A stretch of 64,000 bases of DNA from assembly GCA_028023455.1 (NCBI GenBank), contig JAQFVV010000014.1:3909336-3973335 (forward strand), given 5' to 3'. Source of the stretch: Epiperipatus broadwayi (Eukaryota; Onychophora; Udeonychophora; Euonychophora; Peripatidae). A program made the position numbers and the translations under genes. The notes under the pieces are model-generated. The model saw nothing but the letters and a program-made list of their open reading frames with translations, did no database searches and was not told the origin of the DNA. Within the stretch, counting starts at the first letter, position 1; the number at the start of each line of letters is the position of its first letter. Below, piece after piece: positions 12,626 to 25,860 of the stretch.

Positions 12626-13325
12626 ATGTATCTCAAAGATAAAGTAGGAGAGACAGTCAGTATAGATATGATAATAACAAGATTACAGGAGATAGATGGG
12701 ATGGAAATGAAGGTATTTAGAGGACAGAAGGAAGAGAGCCCAAAGGAGCATATAAATAGTTTACAAAAATATTTTGGGAGATATGGGATACAGGAGGAAT
12801 TCAAAATAATCTTAGTGCAGGTCCACCTTCAAGGATATGCAAAAATGTGGTGGGATTCTATGTTACATCAACCCCAAACATACCAGGAGTATGAAAAGGC
12901 CCTGAAGAAGATATTTTGGAATGAGGAACAGCAGGAGAATATCAAAATGCGAATCATTAATCGGAAGTTTTCAGAAAAAGCGAAGGAAAGCTACGTACAA
13001 TTCTTCAGATGACAAGTGGCCACACAGACATTAGAGAGTGATAAGCTATCTGAGAATCAGATAGTAAAAATGATGTGTCAAAATTTGCCATTTGAAATAA
13101 GATACCGAATAGGGATTAAAAGTAGTAGATCAGCCAAAGAAGTTGACAAAATGTTAAATCAAGTTGAGGTAGATGAGAAAATGAGGGAGATTGAAGATAA
13201 AAGATTCAGGGATCAATGGCAAATATATGTGGCAGAGGAAGAAGGAAAGATACACATGAGAAAAAGGAAACACATTGGGAATTTGGTGTGCTCATGGGAT
13301 GATAGGGTTCCTCAATATGCCTAAC
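12626..13325 (+). pseudogene. Decayed gag of Ty3/gypsy element
   Basis: Two adjoining open frames (12,626-13,012 and 13,016-13,324) separated by one stop read as a retrotransposon Gag. The first contains a capsid-like region (QKYFGRYGIQEEFKIILVQV, then LQGYAKMWWDSM). The second is helical and charged. Where a CCHC zinc knuckle would be expected near the end, only scattered Cys remain, so nucleic-acid binding is lost. Gag would form the particle that packages element RNA. The small size and the stops mark a dead copy. Confidence 0.7.
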
Positions 13326-13867
13326 AGGAATGTCCAAAGATTCATATGAAAATCAATCAAATAGAAATAGAAACTCTCATCAATTCAAGGAGTCAAATCT
13401 CTGTTATGTCAGAAACACTATATCATAAACTGATTAGGAAATAATCTGGCATACAGACCCTTCCACTGAAGGCCACACAAGTGACAATGGCAAATAATAA
13501 GAGGGCCAAGATAGAACCTAAGTAGATATGGGTAGACTTATGGATAAATGGGAAAACTTTTGCTCATGTATTCCTTATTATGAAGGACCTGATTCATGAG
13601 GCCATATTAGGATCTGACTTCCTACACACATACAAATGTGTCCTGGACTATGAAAGGGAAAGAGTTACATGTGAAGGAGAAGTAATTAAATTTCTGGTGC
13701 TGGATCTATACCATTCAATTGGGGTCATGAAAGTGGAGAAAGATCCAATGGACAGAGTGGTAGATGATAAAGTTAAGCAGGCAAATGTGGCCAATCGAGA
13801 AGAAGAGCATGCACTGCAGAAAGTATTGGAAGAGTATAGCCACATTTTTCAGATATACTGGGTGTAA
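13325..13867 (+). pseudogene. Decayed aspartic protease region
   Basis: The frame around 13,345-13,440 reads INSRSQISVMSETLYHKL. It aligns in pattern with retroelement proteases, whose catalytic DTGA-type triplet is here replaced by NSRS. The following frame, 13,580-13,867, has the GSDFLHTYKCVLDY pattern typical of the C-terminal half of such proteases. The catalytic Asp is lost, so no activity is possible. It sits between gag and reverse transcriptase as in Ty3/gypsy elements. Confidence 0.6.
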
Positions 13868-14328
13868 TTCAAGGATTCGAGCAAAGAATTAAAATAAATC
13901 AGGACCAGCCATTCCAGTCTAGGTCATACCCTGTTACCCATCAATATTGGGATGATGTGAAGGAACAAATCAACCAAATGATAGAATGGGGAATTTTTCC
14001 AAAATGTTCCTCTCTGTATTGTAATCTGCTAGTGGTTGTAAAAAAAGATGGGTCAGTTGGCCAATCGAGAAGAAGAGCATGCACTGCAGAAAGTATTGGA
14101 AGAGTATAGCCACATTTTTTCAGATATACTGGATGTAATTCAAGGATTCAAGCAAAGAATTAAAATAAATCAGGACCAGCCATTCCAGTCAGTCATACCC
14201 TGTTACACATCAATATCAGGATGATGTGAATGAACAAATCAACCAAATGAAAGAATGGGGAATTATTTCAAAATGTTCCTCTCTGTATTGTAATCTGCTA
14301 GTGGTTGTCAAAAAAAGATGGGTCAGTC
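13789..14328 (+). repeat. 270-bp tandem duplication inside pol
   Basis: The segment starting GGCCAATCGAGAAGAAGAGC at 13,789 recurs at 14,059 and is nearly identical through the following 270 bases, ending at GATGGGTCAGT. The duplication falls at the protease/reverse transcriptase junction and breaks the reading frame. Confidence 0.92.
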
Positions 14329-15430
14329 AGGTTGCGTTTGGATGCGAGACAACTTAACCAAATAACTATCCCAGATTGTAATATTCCCTCTCCTATGCAA
14401 GAACTGTCAGGAAGATTTAAGAGAAAGAAGATATTTTCAACCTTTGATTTGATGGCCAGTTACTGGCAGATCCAACTCCATCCTGAAGACCACATATATA
14501 CTGCCTTTAGATATGAATGTTATTCATATCAATTTAACTGTATGCCATTTGGCCTAATAAACAGCGATACAGGGCTGCTGAGATGTTTGGACCAAGTGTT
14601 GTCTGAGGAAGTAAAAAAATTGGTCACTATGTATGTAGATGATGTATTAGTGGCATCGGCAACCATCGATTAACATTTTAGGATGTAGAGATGTTTCTCA
14701 AAGAATGCTGAAAGAAAGGAATCAAGATTAATTTTAAAAAAAGCATGTTATGTAAGGATGAAGTTACATTTTTGGGCCATGTGGTGGGTTTCCAGGGGAT
14801 GAAACCCCATCCAGACAAAGTCTTGGTTATTAGAGAATTTCCTAAACCTACATCACGAAAACAAATTCGATCATTCCTGAGCTTCTGTAATTTCTACAAC
14901 AGGTTTTATGAAGGATTTGCAGAACAAATGGAGCCTTTGGTCGAGCTGACAAGAAAGAATGTCCCATGGAAGTGAGCTCAGGAACAAGAGACAGCCTTTG
15001 AGAATATAAAAAGAGGTTTCAAAAATGAGTCATGTTGACATTTCCAGATTTTGAGAAGCCGTTCATTGTACAAACAGATAGTAGTAGGTATGGGCTAGGA
15101 GTTACACTATCCCAGATGCAGGATAATGATCAGATAAAAGTACTGTACTTTATAAGCTGATTGCTTAAAGGACCAGAGTGTCACTATACCACTACTGAAA
15201 AGGAAGCCCTTGCAATTGTCTGGGCCTTCCAGAAGGTCAGGACACTCTTGTTGGGACCAAAAGTGGTTGTTATTACTGACCATAAAAGCTTGGAGTTTTT
15301 GAACCACAGCTATCTCACTGATAGCCAGGTGATTTGATGGAGTCTATTCCTCCAAAAATATGATTACACTGTAAAATACTGCAAAGCATCAGAGAACATT
15401 GTACCAGACATATTGAGTCGGAATCCCGCT
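14305..15430 (+). pseudogene. Decayed reverse transcriptase and RNase H (Ty3/gypsy)
   Basis: Frames 14,305-14,673 and 14,745-14,975 give a gypsy-type reverse transcriptase. Landmarks are LDARQLNQ, STFDLMASYWQIQL (first catalytic Asp), MPFGLINSD, the catalytic YVDD near 14,633-14,645, and FLGHVVG. RNase H follows at about 15,070-15,420 with TDSS, EKEALAIVWAFQK, TDHKSLEFL and PDILSRNP, interrupted by stops. These enzymes would copy element RNA into DNA. Several stops and frameshifts, including one just after YVDD, inactivate it. Confidence 0.85.
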
Positions 15431-15441
15431 CGATCCCAACC

Positions 15442-16620
15442 ATGCCACTGAAGGTGAATGAAGCAGTGGAACGAGACCTCGCCCAACTATCCCACCACCA
15501 ATGGGAAGATGGACAACTGAAGACACTGATTGAACAGCTAGAAGAAAATGGTAGAACAGACTTAAGTTGGGTGGGAAACAAGGCAGGGTGCTATCGAATG
15601 AGACAATCGATATTGCAATATAAAATTCAAGAGGATCAAGAGGAGTGGAAATCTGTCTTACCATGCCAGATGAGGGATGCTGTTATCACCCATGTTGTTT
15701 GCTCTTGGAATGGTTTTTTTGGCTCGGAATGCACACTAAAATTATGGCTGTAATAAACCAGTGTGAAATATGCCAAAAGGCAAAGCCAGCTAATAGGAGT
15801 TATGTAACACCTATGACTTCCATAATTCCAACCAAGCCTTGGGAAATGATGACGTTGGATTATTATGGCCCATTGCCAGCCTTTAACAAGAAGAAGTATC
15901 TGGTCATGGTCTATGACCTATTCTCGAAATTTATAGCCATGTACCCGATATCCCAGGCCAATACAAAGAACACCATAAAAATGCTAGAGAATAAACACTT
16001 TCCAATGGTAGGAAAAATAAACATTTTATTGTCTGATCATGGCACTCCCTTCATATCAGGGGAATGGCATAGGTGGATACAACAACAAGGAATTAAGGAT
16101 GTATTGACATCCATCCGTAATCCACAAACAAACCTGTGTGAGAGGGTCATGCGGGAACTGGGTCAGTTGTTTAGAACATATCTCCCAAAAAACCATTGAA
16201 GGTGGGTCAAGCAAGTTCCACAAATTGTCAACTATATTAATTGGTCTGTAAATGAATTGACCAGGTTTGCCCCAATATGGCTGACTTAGGAAGACATGTT
16301 CCTCGATTGATAAAAACCCCCTTGCCTGGGTTGAATGAGCACCCAATAGATGTAGAAGCTGACAGAGCTCAAGCTTACCAGACTTTTATGAAAAGGAGTC
16401 AAAAGAGGAACAAAAGATCATCAGGCACTCAGCACCGATTCCAAATAGGAGACAAAGTAATGGTGAAAACACCACACATTAGTGACACCAGAAAATTCAT
16501 CTGCTGCAAGGTTTGTAATTTATATGAGGGTCCATTCACTATTGTATGGTGACAGGAAAGTAATGCATTTTGGGTCAACACTGGGTCAGAGATTAAAGGG
16601 TCCTACAATGCTAGGGCTTT
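15442..16620 (+). pseudogene. Decayed integrase (Ty3/gypsy)
   Basis: Overlapping frames 15,442-15,753, 15,645-16,199 and 16,277-16,552 carry the integrase. They show the CC half of the HHCC zinc finger (CEICQKAKP), then the catalytic Asp in LDYYGPLP, the second Asp in LSDHGTPF and the Glu in CERVMREL. The downstream region ends in GDKVMVKTP and KVCNLYEGPFTIVW, typical of the C-terminal DNA-binding domain. The gene is split by frameshifts. The protease, RT, RNase H, integrase order is that of Ty3/gypsy. No envelope-like gene follows. Confidence 0.85.
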
Positions 16621-16687
16621 AAAACCCATACTATAATGAATTTATTATTTGAGACTTCAAAATAAGGATACCACATTTTGAAGTCTT

Positions 16688-16703
16688 TTCCAACAGGGGG
16701 CAT
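16688..16703 (+). promoter_or_regulatory. Polypurine tract region
   Basis: ACAGGGGGCAT lies just before the TGTAACA that opens the 3' LTR, in the position of the plus-strand primer. Confidence 0.6.
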
Positions 16704-17889
16704 TGTAACAGTAGCTAGGTTCAAACCCTGTTACAAGAAAGTGGAAAAGCACATTCACATTACCCTAAATATAAGTATTTATTCAAGCTATCATTAAAGG
16801 GTTAAATATATATATATATAATTAGACATATATATGTGCGTGAATTAAATTTTGAATTCTTTTTTTTTTCTTTTAAGAAAATAAATGGAGAAGGGATTAA
16901 TTAGTAATCATTGTTTATTTTAGAATGTTTTATTTTTAAAACATTATAAATTGGCAAAAATACAGTTATACGCAAATATTTTTATGTATATTGTTTACGA
17001 TTGTCTAAAATATTGATTTTAATTTCAATCATATCTCAAATTAGTGAGGGTAGTGAAAAGAAACATTGTATATGCCTCCAAGCAATTCTGGGTTGTATAA
17101 CAATCCTTAATTACATCAAAAACAGAAAAATTCCAAGAAAAGCTAAAGAATGTATTGTGAATAAGAAAAGATACCAGGAATGATGGCACAACAAGACAAT
17201 GGACATGTCAAATAAAGAAGTAAAAAGTAATTTGGAAAAGGAAAAAGTATTCAAAGAAAAAGAACTAGATTGAAGATCTGATAAAATTCTTTTTTCTGAG
17301 AAAGGACAAAGCAATTTAAAAAATGAATTAAAAAAAAGGACAGTTAAGCAGTTAGACTGTAAACATTGAGAAGAGAGAATCGTAGAGATATATTAATGAA
17401 AATGTTTAAAATGACAGGGTAAGTGCCAATACATGAAGAGCTCTACCACCTGCAGCAGATGCGAACTGACTCTACACCGCCTGCCCACAGAAGAACCTGG
17501 GAACCTCATTAATGATCCATATTGCTTAACATAGGACAAAATAGGAGCGAATTGTGCATCCAAAATATGAATAAATTTGTTTTGAAAATTATATATCATA
17601 GAGAACTTCTATTGTAACTCATCCATCACTTACGTAATTCTTAATGCCGGACTTTGCAGAAAGAAACTATATCACGCTCTCATAAGGCAAACTTCGAATA
17701 TTATAAGCTCATGGAACTCAACCCGATACACTACATGATTCATTATATTCTGATCCCACACCCTGGGGTTCATCAGGTAACTATATTTTTTTTATATATA
17801 TAACTCGGAATTTCTTATGGCTACCCTCGTAATGACTCTATTAAATTAGTTCGTAGCATGAAACTATTGCGTATAACTGTATACTAAAT

Positions 17890-17933
<44 letters not shown>

Positions 17934-18703
17934 TAATATTTATTTGATCTAGAATAAATATTTTATTACTTCATTTATGGTTTGGGGAATTTATTATATA
18001 TTTTAACTGGGAATGATATGAGTTGATTTTATATAGATTATGCTTAAATATTAATAATAAAATTTTATATATATTTACCTTGGCGTTAAAGTTACCTATT
18101 ATTTATCATTTACATTTTCCTATTATTTTACCTGCCAAATAAAATGCAAATTATTCCAATATGCCTGAAGTGAGCAAACACGTTTATGATTTCATTATAA
18201 GTTACATATAAACTCACCTTTCTTTGTTCTTATCTCTGTTCATCCGATAGGTTTTCCTCCCAACCCTGGGAATGAGCTAGCTTGGGTCAGGCACCTCTTA
18301 GTTGGGAAAATATAATTCTCACTGTAATAGTGAGTTTGGTGCTTGAGGTCAATGATCAACTGACATTCATAAATATATTCTTCCCATAGATATTTTTTAT
18401 TTAGATCTTACTCAAGAGACAAGGGCTACTGGAAAACTTTCATTTCATTTGTCTTAAATCCTATTCATGCAATATTTAAAAATTGCGTCATATATATAAT
18501 ACTTATACAAATAATTCATATTAGAATTTTCCTTTGGTAGATAGTATTTAAATGTTATCTACAGGTGTCATGGTGACTAGACAGCCATAGTCATTCCATC
18601 TAGTCTACGGTATGGCTCATGTGTCTATTTCTTAAGATCTATTATATTTTGTTTAAGTAATCAAACATCGGGTGTGATGGTTAGAAGGGGTGGACAGTTA
18701 AAA
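16704..18703 (+). repeat. 3' LTR of Ty3/gypsy element
   Basis: About 2,000 bp, full-length match to 10,326-12,304, starting TGTAACAGTAGC and ending CAGTTAAA. It is followed by TATAT, matching the bases before the 5' LTR. An expanded AT run at 17,886-17,931 is absent from the 5' LTR. Confidence 0.92.
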
Positions 18704-18719
18704 TATATATACCAGCTGA

Positions 18720-19960
18720 TTAAAAGAATGCAGTAGTAATTTTGATACTAAAATAAGATGATAAAAAAGATATTATATATTCCAGATCTACCATTATTTT
18801 GTTAGTTCTACAAAAAAATTTTACCAAATAATTACAACTTATCTACAGTAAATTTTTGATTGTAAACAACAAAAGAACAAGCAGGATTCGAACATTTAGC
18901 TCAATGGATCACATCTAAGTATTGAAAGATTTTATAGAATGGACAAATGAATAAGAATTGTCAGTATATTTTGGGTTTGTAAAATTGTAAAAAAACATTT
19001 GATTCTATAAGCCTTTTTTCAATGATTAAAGCATTTAATCATAAAAGATCCAGATCCAGGATTATATCATATTCTGAACAATATTTTTAATTACAGTAAA
19101 AAGATTAACATTGAGAATGGTATGCAACAGGGTGACTTCATATCTACAAAATTTTTAGACAGTTTTAAAAGAAGTATTTTTTAAATTAAAATGGGAAGTT
19201 AAAGTTTTAAAAGTAAATGGAATTTATTTGAATCATTTTCATTTTTCAGAAGATGCAATTTTTTTTACAACTAATATTTTAGAGCATCAGGAAACATTGC
19301 AAGAATTATCAGATAAAAGTAAAAAAGTTGAACTAAGTATAAATACTATTAAAGTTTAAAATAATGTTCAATGGATAATAATGTATTAGAAATTAACAAT
19401 TACAAATACCTTGGCCAAATCATTAATATAGATGGAAACATAATGGATGAAATTAATCATCGAATTAAACTTGAATAAGGTTATTGGAGTAGAAATGACT
19501 TAATATTAATAGAAAATATGACTATATGTTTAAAAGGAATAGTTTTTTAAGAATTGTGTTTTATAAGTTCTTACTTATAGACCTGAGACTTAGACCCTTA
19601 ATGGAAGAGTGATAGACCACTCAACAAAGTATGGAGATATATATGTTAGAAATAAAAAGGGAATGAACATGTAATACATGAATGAGAAAGGAAACAAGTA
19701 TTACTGACATCATTGGAAGGTTTAAGAATGTTAAAATGTAACTGGACTGGATACATTACTAAAAGAGATGATAATAAATGAACAATTGAAATCTTAAACT
19801 GAAACCTGAATTTGTAAAAGAGCGTATGTGAAATGAATGGATCAAATAAAGAAGGTAGCTGGTGTGATGTAAAGAATATGAACTAAAAATAGGAGAAACT
19901 AGATTAAACTTGGAGAGACCTTTGGTCCTACAATGGAATGATAATGGTTAAAAATGATGA
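18720..19960 (+). pseudogene. Decayed RTE-like LINE fragment, reverse transcriptase to C-terminus
   Basis: Plus-strand broken frames follow the same protein as the better copy at 52,900-55,740. They include the region before the catalytic domain (near 18,790-18,950), the LNHLRFADD-type block (near 19,230-19,270, degraded), NYKYLGQIINIDGN (near 19,405-19,440), the thumb/connection block, and a C-terminal NWTGYI..RDDN pattern (near 19,740-19,780). The endonuclease half is missing, so the copy is 5'-truncated. The family would encode target-primed reverse transcription; this copy cannot. Confidence 0.7.
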
Positions 19961-20559
19961 TAATGATGATTATGTTTATGATAATAATAAATTTTGTATA
20001 AATCACTGGGTGAATAAGCACAATATGACAGATTACATTGATAAATGAAGGCTAGATTTTATAGCTCTATATGAACTATTTATCTCTTTAATTAAAAAAA
20101 AAAGAGTATATATATGAGTTCTAAGTTGTATTAGACTTGTGTTTGCATATAATCATGGGTAATTTTTAATTAATCAAAAATTAAATGTAGTGATCATTCT
20201 ATTAAGTCTGCTCTCACTTTTATTGTATTTTTAATTTATGTTTCTAAGCATGCTTACTATTTTAGGCTGATAATATGTCAAATACTAACAGGGATGTATT
20301 AGAATCATTGATTGTTTTCTGTAATAGAAGTGGTGCTTCAGGAACATCTTTGGAATACCTTGTCTATAAATGAACCTATTAGATGAGATAATTCAGGAAA
20401 TAATGTTGATCATAAAATATAAACTGCATTTCTTTTAGAATTCTTCTATATTACCTTTATAAAATGGGAATATGTTTGTTCATCATCTTTTTATACCAAT
20501 AAATAAATAATGACCAATGTAATGGTATATATGCTCTCTCTTTCTTTTCACTACACAAT

Positions 20560-21350
20560 CACTCTTTGAACTATCATTTTTAATTATACTTTAAGCTTCT
20601 TATTTCAGGAGATATATCACTTCATTAATTTCCATGTAAGCTTATGTCAGCAGTTATCTTCTGATTCTCAAGTATCCTAAGTCAGCAATGATTTCTCTGT
20701 ACTAGCTATCACACTCTTCATTCTAACACTCATTCCTCTACACTAACTATTATTTGGAGGTTTTATACCAGAAGTAAATCAATCATCTCTATCCACTAAC
20801 TGCCACTTCAAGATTCTCATGTCAATATTCATGCCTCTGCACTAACTGTCATCTCAAAGTTTTGTTTCCCAGCAGTCATTTCTTTGCCATAACAGTCATG
20901 TCAAGCTTTTTATTCCAGAATTCATCTATCTTTACTGTCATTTGATGCTTCTTATATCAATAGGCATCTCTCTATATTAATTATTAACACAAACTTCTTA
21001 TGTCAGCAGTAATTTTCTCTGTACTTATTCCTCAAGTTTTCTAGGACACCAGTCATCACAAACTGTTACCTCAAACTTTTTATGATAACAGCCATCTCAT
21101 AAATTTTTTGCCAGTCATCTTTCTGCACTAATGGAAACTATCATTTTTATATCAACAGACATTTCTTTACACTGTCACCTAAACTTTATCAGGACATCAG
21201 TCATTTTTCTACATTAACTTTTATCCAGACTTCTTACCATAACAGTAATTTCTCCATACTAATTCTCACCTGAAACTTCTCAACAAGCAATCAATTCTCT
21301 ACACTAACTGCCACTTTAAGCTTTCAATTCATCTCTCTATATGAACTGAA
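20560..21350. repeat. Degenerate ~50-bp minisatellite
   Basis: Words such as CTTCTTATGTCAGCAGT, CATTTCTCTACACTAACTGTC and ACCTCAAAC recur in order about every 45-60 bases for about 800 bp. Units have diverged strongly and vary in length. The segment is richer in C on the plus strand than its surroundings. Confidence 0.75.
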
Positions 21351-21983
21351 ACATGTCTGTATGGGTAATCCTTTTCCAGTCTTAATTACTCATGCAGAAA
21401 TTCTGATTTCAATATATTTTTTGTTTCATATTTATATTTTTCATTATTTATGTTTTTCTCACTTTTCCAGGGCTAGAGTAATAATATTTGGTTGTCAGAA
21501 GAATTAAAATCAACATTAAACTCATTGGACAATATTTTTTTTAAATTAACTTATGAAAAATTCTTCTAAGGTGTAGTGATTCAAATTGTACACTCTATAA
21601 ATATTTATATAAAATATTATTAAAATTAATTACAGTATTTAAACAGTAAATTTATAATATAAAATGCAGCATTTAAATAATAGGCTTTGTTAGAACAGAA
21701 TATTATGACAACATGAAATCTTAATATTAGTATTATGACCACAAACGTTAAGACCTAGTAACCCCATTTAGAATAGTTATTACAAAATGTTAGCTGGTTT
21801 GTCAATGGAGATTGCATAAGTTAAAATAATTTGCAGTTTTTTCATGCAGACATCTACATAAAACATGAATGTTTAGGGCAGGACATGCCTGAAATCATCA
21901 GAAACATTTTAGCACATTTATAAATATGATAATGGAAAGAAATGAACCTTTTTAAAATAATATAACAGTAAAAATTTTAATTA

Positions 21984-22937
21984 CACCTGGGTCTTGTTTT
22001 ATGTGGTAGACAGGTTCCACAAAAAATTCACATTAAAAAAAATCACACAAAAATAGACTTAATTTATCTTGAAAAATGGGGCATAGGTGCTGTAATTTTC
22101 AGAATTCACATAAAAGCAAAGCAACAAAGAAAAATTACTTTAAATTCGCATTAAAAAAATAAGCAAATAGAGTATGACTAATAAGAAATTTCAAATATTT
22201 GAAAAATATTGATACAAGACAAACTTTTTTTACTTTTTTTATTACTACAGTATTTGATTTTACATTTTTCATACATATTTTAATCATTACCACTAGCGTT
22301 CATTTGTAAACTGGAAAGAAATCAGATTCGATGTGATGTATTGTGGCTTCTCCTTAAATGAAGTCAAGAATCTCTCAGCAATTATGCACAGAGAAACCTG
22401 TTAAGCCACTTTTTTTTATTCGTGATGAGATGTACAACTAGTGCCATTTTCAGTCTTGTGCAGTGTTAATGGTTTTCTGTTTCTATATTAAAAAAATGAG
22501 ATCGCAATCAAAACATTATCATTAGAAAGATTATTTTCAGTTTATAAAATCTTCGTTTTTAATTTTAAAAATCTAAAAGATTACTTATTTCTGTTATATA
22601 TAACATAATACATTTTAAAAGTTTAAATTTTTTGAATATTTATTGTGATATTTTTATATCTAATTATAAATCTATTATTATTACTTACTTATTAGTATAA
22701 ATAGGTTATTTACATAGAAGTTAAGTTCTAAATACAGCTTCATGCCATATTCACGTTAGCGACTAATATAACATATTTTTGGAAAAAAAAGTATTTCAAG
22801 TCAAAATAAGTTATTAATAATTTAAATTTCTTGATATCTAATAAATATAGTGAAATATGAAAGATATTATAAAAAAATATGAATCACATAACTTCAAAAT
22901 TACATTAAAATAATCTGCATAAAATGAAACCCAGGTG
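21984..22937. mobile_element. Pogo/Tigger-like non-autonomous element (MITE)
   Basis: The left end CACCTGGGTCTTGTTTTATG is the imperfect inverse of the right end CATAAAATGAAACCCAGGTG. Both ends abut TA (21,982-21,983 and 22,938-22,939), the duplication typical of Tc1/mariner/pogo elements. The subterminal left side repeats the CACATAAAA theme, also common in Tigger-like termini. At 954 bp with no open frame, it could only be moved by a transposase made elsewhere. Superfamily assignment rests on termini only. Confidence 0.75.
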
Positions 22938-22939
22938 TA

Positions 22940-24285
22940 TGTATAAGTACCTTCATTTTAATTTTAATGTAATTTCAGTGCATAAATTATTTGGATTTCA
23001 AATTCTTCGGAAATAATTATTTAGGCAAATATGAGTTTTATAAGAAAAACAATGAAATGTATGTGAGTAATTTAAAGAAATACAGTTATAATCAAAATAT
23101 ACTGTTTAACAGCAATGCTAATTTTGACAATGATATTTTATACAATTAATTAACAGACAAATTTGTAAATTACTGAATTTCCATGCTTTTACAAATAAAA
23201 AAAGATGTTCCAACAAATTTAATGTGACTTTACTCCATTATACCTTCCAGCTTTAAAACATTTTAAAATAACAATAAAGATAATATCAGGATACATTGTA
23301 TTTATACATAGGACTATTTCCATCATCTAATTTGAGTATTGAATGACTAATTATCAAAACACACACATAGAGGAAAATAGTCTATAAATCCAATCACATC
23401 AGAAACATAAAACATGGAGTTATACTATCACTATGATACAGAGCAAAAGAAATTTGTTCAGAAACTAGCAATTTGAAAAAAGAAAAGATCTATATAAAAC
23501 AAACTCTTATGAAAAATGGTTATCCATCAGCTATTATTAAGAAAACCTTAAATAGACATCAAACAGAACTATCAAAAGAAAAAAAATATATACCCATACT
23601 GAAGCGATCAGTGTGTATGCACACACATAGCTTCATGCTAGTTGTTTAAAAATAATATATATATATATATATTATAGATCAAATATCTAATTTTCATTTT
23701 TTTTGTTAAAAAATAATATACAGATGCATGTGTGTGTGTGTTAATGAATGTGAGGGCATATATGTATGTCTTGTTCTATTGAAATACATTTTTTTAGTTC
23801 TATATTTGAAAAAGAAAATATATTTCCTTTGTCTTATATGTTCTTCCTAAAAGACAAAAAAAAAAATGGAAAATATAAGTTGACTCATTCTTTCTTTGGA
23901 AATAACATTTTTTATGAGTCTATTTTTTTGAAACATTCATATAGTTGCATGGAAATGTTAATTATTTCTCATCTTTAAATGGCAGTTAAAAATGCAATCA
24001 AAAATTTTCATACCTTAATTTAATCTTAGTAGGATTTTGCTAACTAGTTTAAATTAAAGATCAATCAACCAATCTATTTTCATTTCTAAAAAAGGCAGTT
24101 ATGATATAGGTGTTAAGAAAAAAATATAAGATTAAACAAAGGCTGTACTGATTTTTGGTTGTGCTGAGAAGAGTTTTGTTTAAAGTTACAGGCATATAAA
24201 TACTGGGTTGGTTTTCTAGTGAAGGCAGTAAAAAGAGTTTAAAAGTAAAAGAGTTTTTTAAAAGCACTGAGTTGTTGGCAGTCAA
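22940..24285. other. AT-rich, unassigned
   Basis: No coding pattern seen. Short AT and GT runs occur near 23,655 and 23,730. Confidence 0.45.
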
Positions 24286-24287
24286 AA

Positions 24288-24357
24288 GTAAAAAAAATCA
24301 AAAGAAGAGTAAAAAAGTCAAAAGAAGAGTAAAAAAATCAAAAGAAGAGTAAAAAAA
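24288..24357. repeat. Short tandem repeat, three ~20-bp units
   Basis: AAAAAATCAAAAGAAGAGT and close variants occur three times in a row. Confidence 0.85.
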
Positions 24358-24599
24358 AGTTTTAAGAGTCAAAGTGAAAGTGAAAGACTCTCTCTAATAG
24401 ACATTGAACATAAGCTGATGACAGATAATCACCATGACTTAAGAGTAGACAGAGTTTACTTTTTCCCTCAGGGGAATCTCTAGAAAAATGCATTTGTGCG
24501 AAGGAGAGAAATCCAATTAGTTCCATGTTGTTGCCGCTGAGAAAATGGAGAACCAACTTTGAATCCAACCTGTACTATGTCCAGTAAAGCCAGGGTGGA

Positions 24600-25860
24600 T
24601 CCTGAAATAAGAAGATGAACCAGTAAGAAGATAGTTGCCTAATCAAAGTGACATCATTGCAAGTATGAATTTCAGTCTTTAAAAAATATTTATATATTAA
24701 AAATGCCTTCTATAAAAACTCTAGAATATTTAGCTTTCTCAGATTTATAAATGATAGGTAAAAGACTATATCTTAAAAAAGATGTGTTTCAAAGAGACAG
24801 TGATATATATGAGTGTTTTAATTTTTATTATTATTATTTTTAACAAGTCAATCTATGTTATAACTAGATTTCTACTTATTAATGGTAGAGAAAAAAAGAA
24901 GTGTAATGTCTAATTTTAAAAATGGAACAAAAGATTACTATGAAGTTTTTAAATTCCACTTTTATTATTTATTTTGAGATATGCCAGTATATTCTCTTTA
25001 ATTATAAAATATACACTTTATTGATTAGTGTTAACTATGCCAAATTCAGCCAGTATTGGATGATTATATTTTACTATTAGATCAATTTTATGCATAAATT
25101 TGTTTATTTCAAATCTTTAAGTGGGAGAGGGGTAACTATTTTTATATTTGTATAGTAACAAACAGTCAAATTTAAATTTCTTAAATTGTTTGTCTAATTC
25201 TGTCTGGGTAAAATGTCATTTTATTTTTTAAAAAAAAAAGAGAAAAAAATCAAATATCTGTATTAAAATCCGCCCTCTACTAGTATATACATAATTACAG
25301 TACCTTTTTTAAAAAAATTAAGAATATAAATGAGTGTTAAAATTATTATTTATTTGATTAAGATTCTTTTGACAATTAAAATGAAATAATATATATATAT
25401 ATATGCATTTATTTATGTGTTAAAAATAATAATAATAATGATAGTGCTTTTTTTTAAAATGTAAAATGGGCAATATTACTTATTACAAAAGTATGTGTTC
25501 ATCTCACTATATATATATATTTAGTGACACATACATTTGGAGAAAAAGTACTATCTCAGCAGTAGTGTTTTTGCCTCTTTAGCAATTTGTGGTTAAGCTT
25601 TATATTTAAGCACATGGGCATTTTATAGCCTATAAGGTATGGTTATCTTAAAATTTCCCATTATTACTTATGAAACACAGGCTTAAGATAATATCTATAC
25701 AGATATGAGTTAATGCTTTTTATGGGCAAATATATCAGTGTTGCTTAATAGAATGATCTGTGCCTATATGGTTTTTAATAATGAATATATGTTGAATAAT
25801 GCTATGCGAGCTGCCAGACTGATATTTTACCGGTACTGGAGATAGCCATGTTTTTGAGCC
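24600..25860. other. AT-rich, unassigned
   Basis: No gene or element recognised. An AT run lies at about 25,389-25,406. Confidence 0.45.

Larger units (their letters stand above)
10326..18703 (+). mobile_element. Ty3/gypsy LTR retrotransposon, full length, dead
   Basis: The element has 2-kb LTRs, a primer-site candidate, gag, protease, reverse transcriptase, RNase H, integrase, a polypurine tract and a 5-bp target duplication. Every coding region is interrupted and the LTRs have diverged, so it is an old insertion. Confidence 0.9.

Noticed and set aside
24362-24568. 68-codon minus-strand frame as a host exon
   Set aside because: No recognisable domain and no convincing splice borders.
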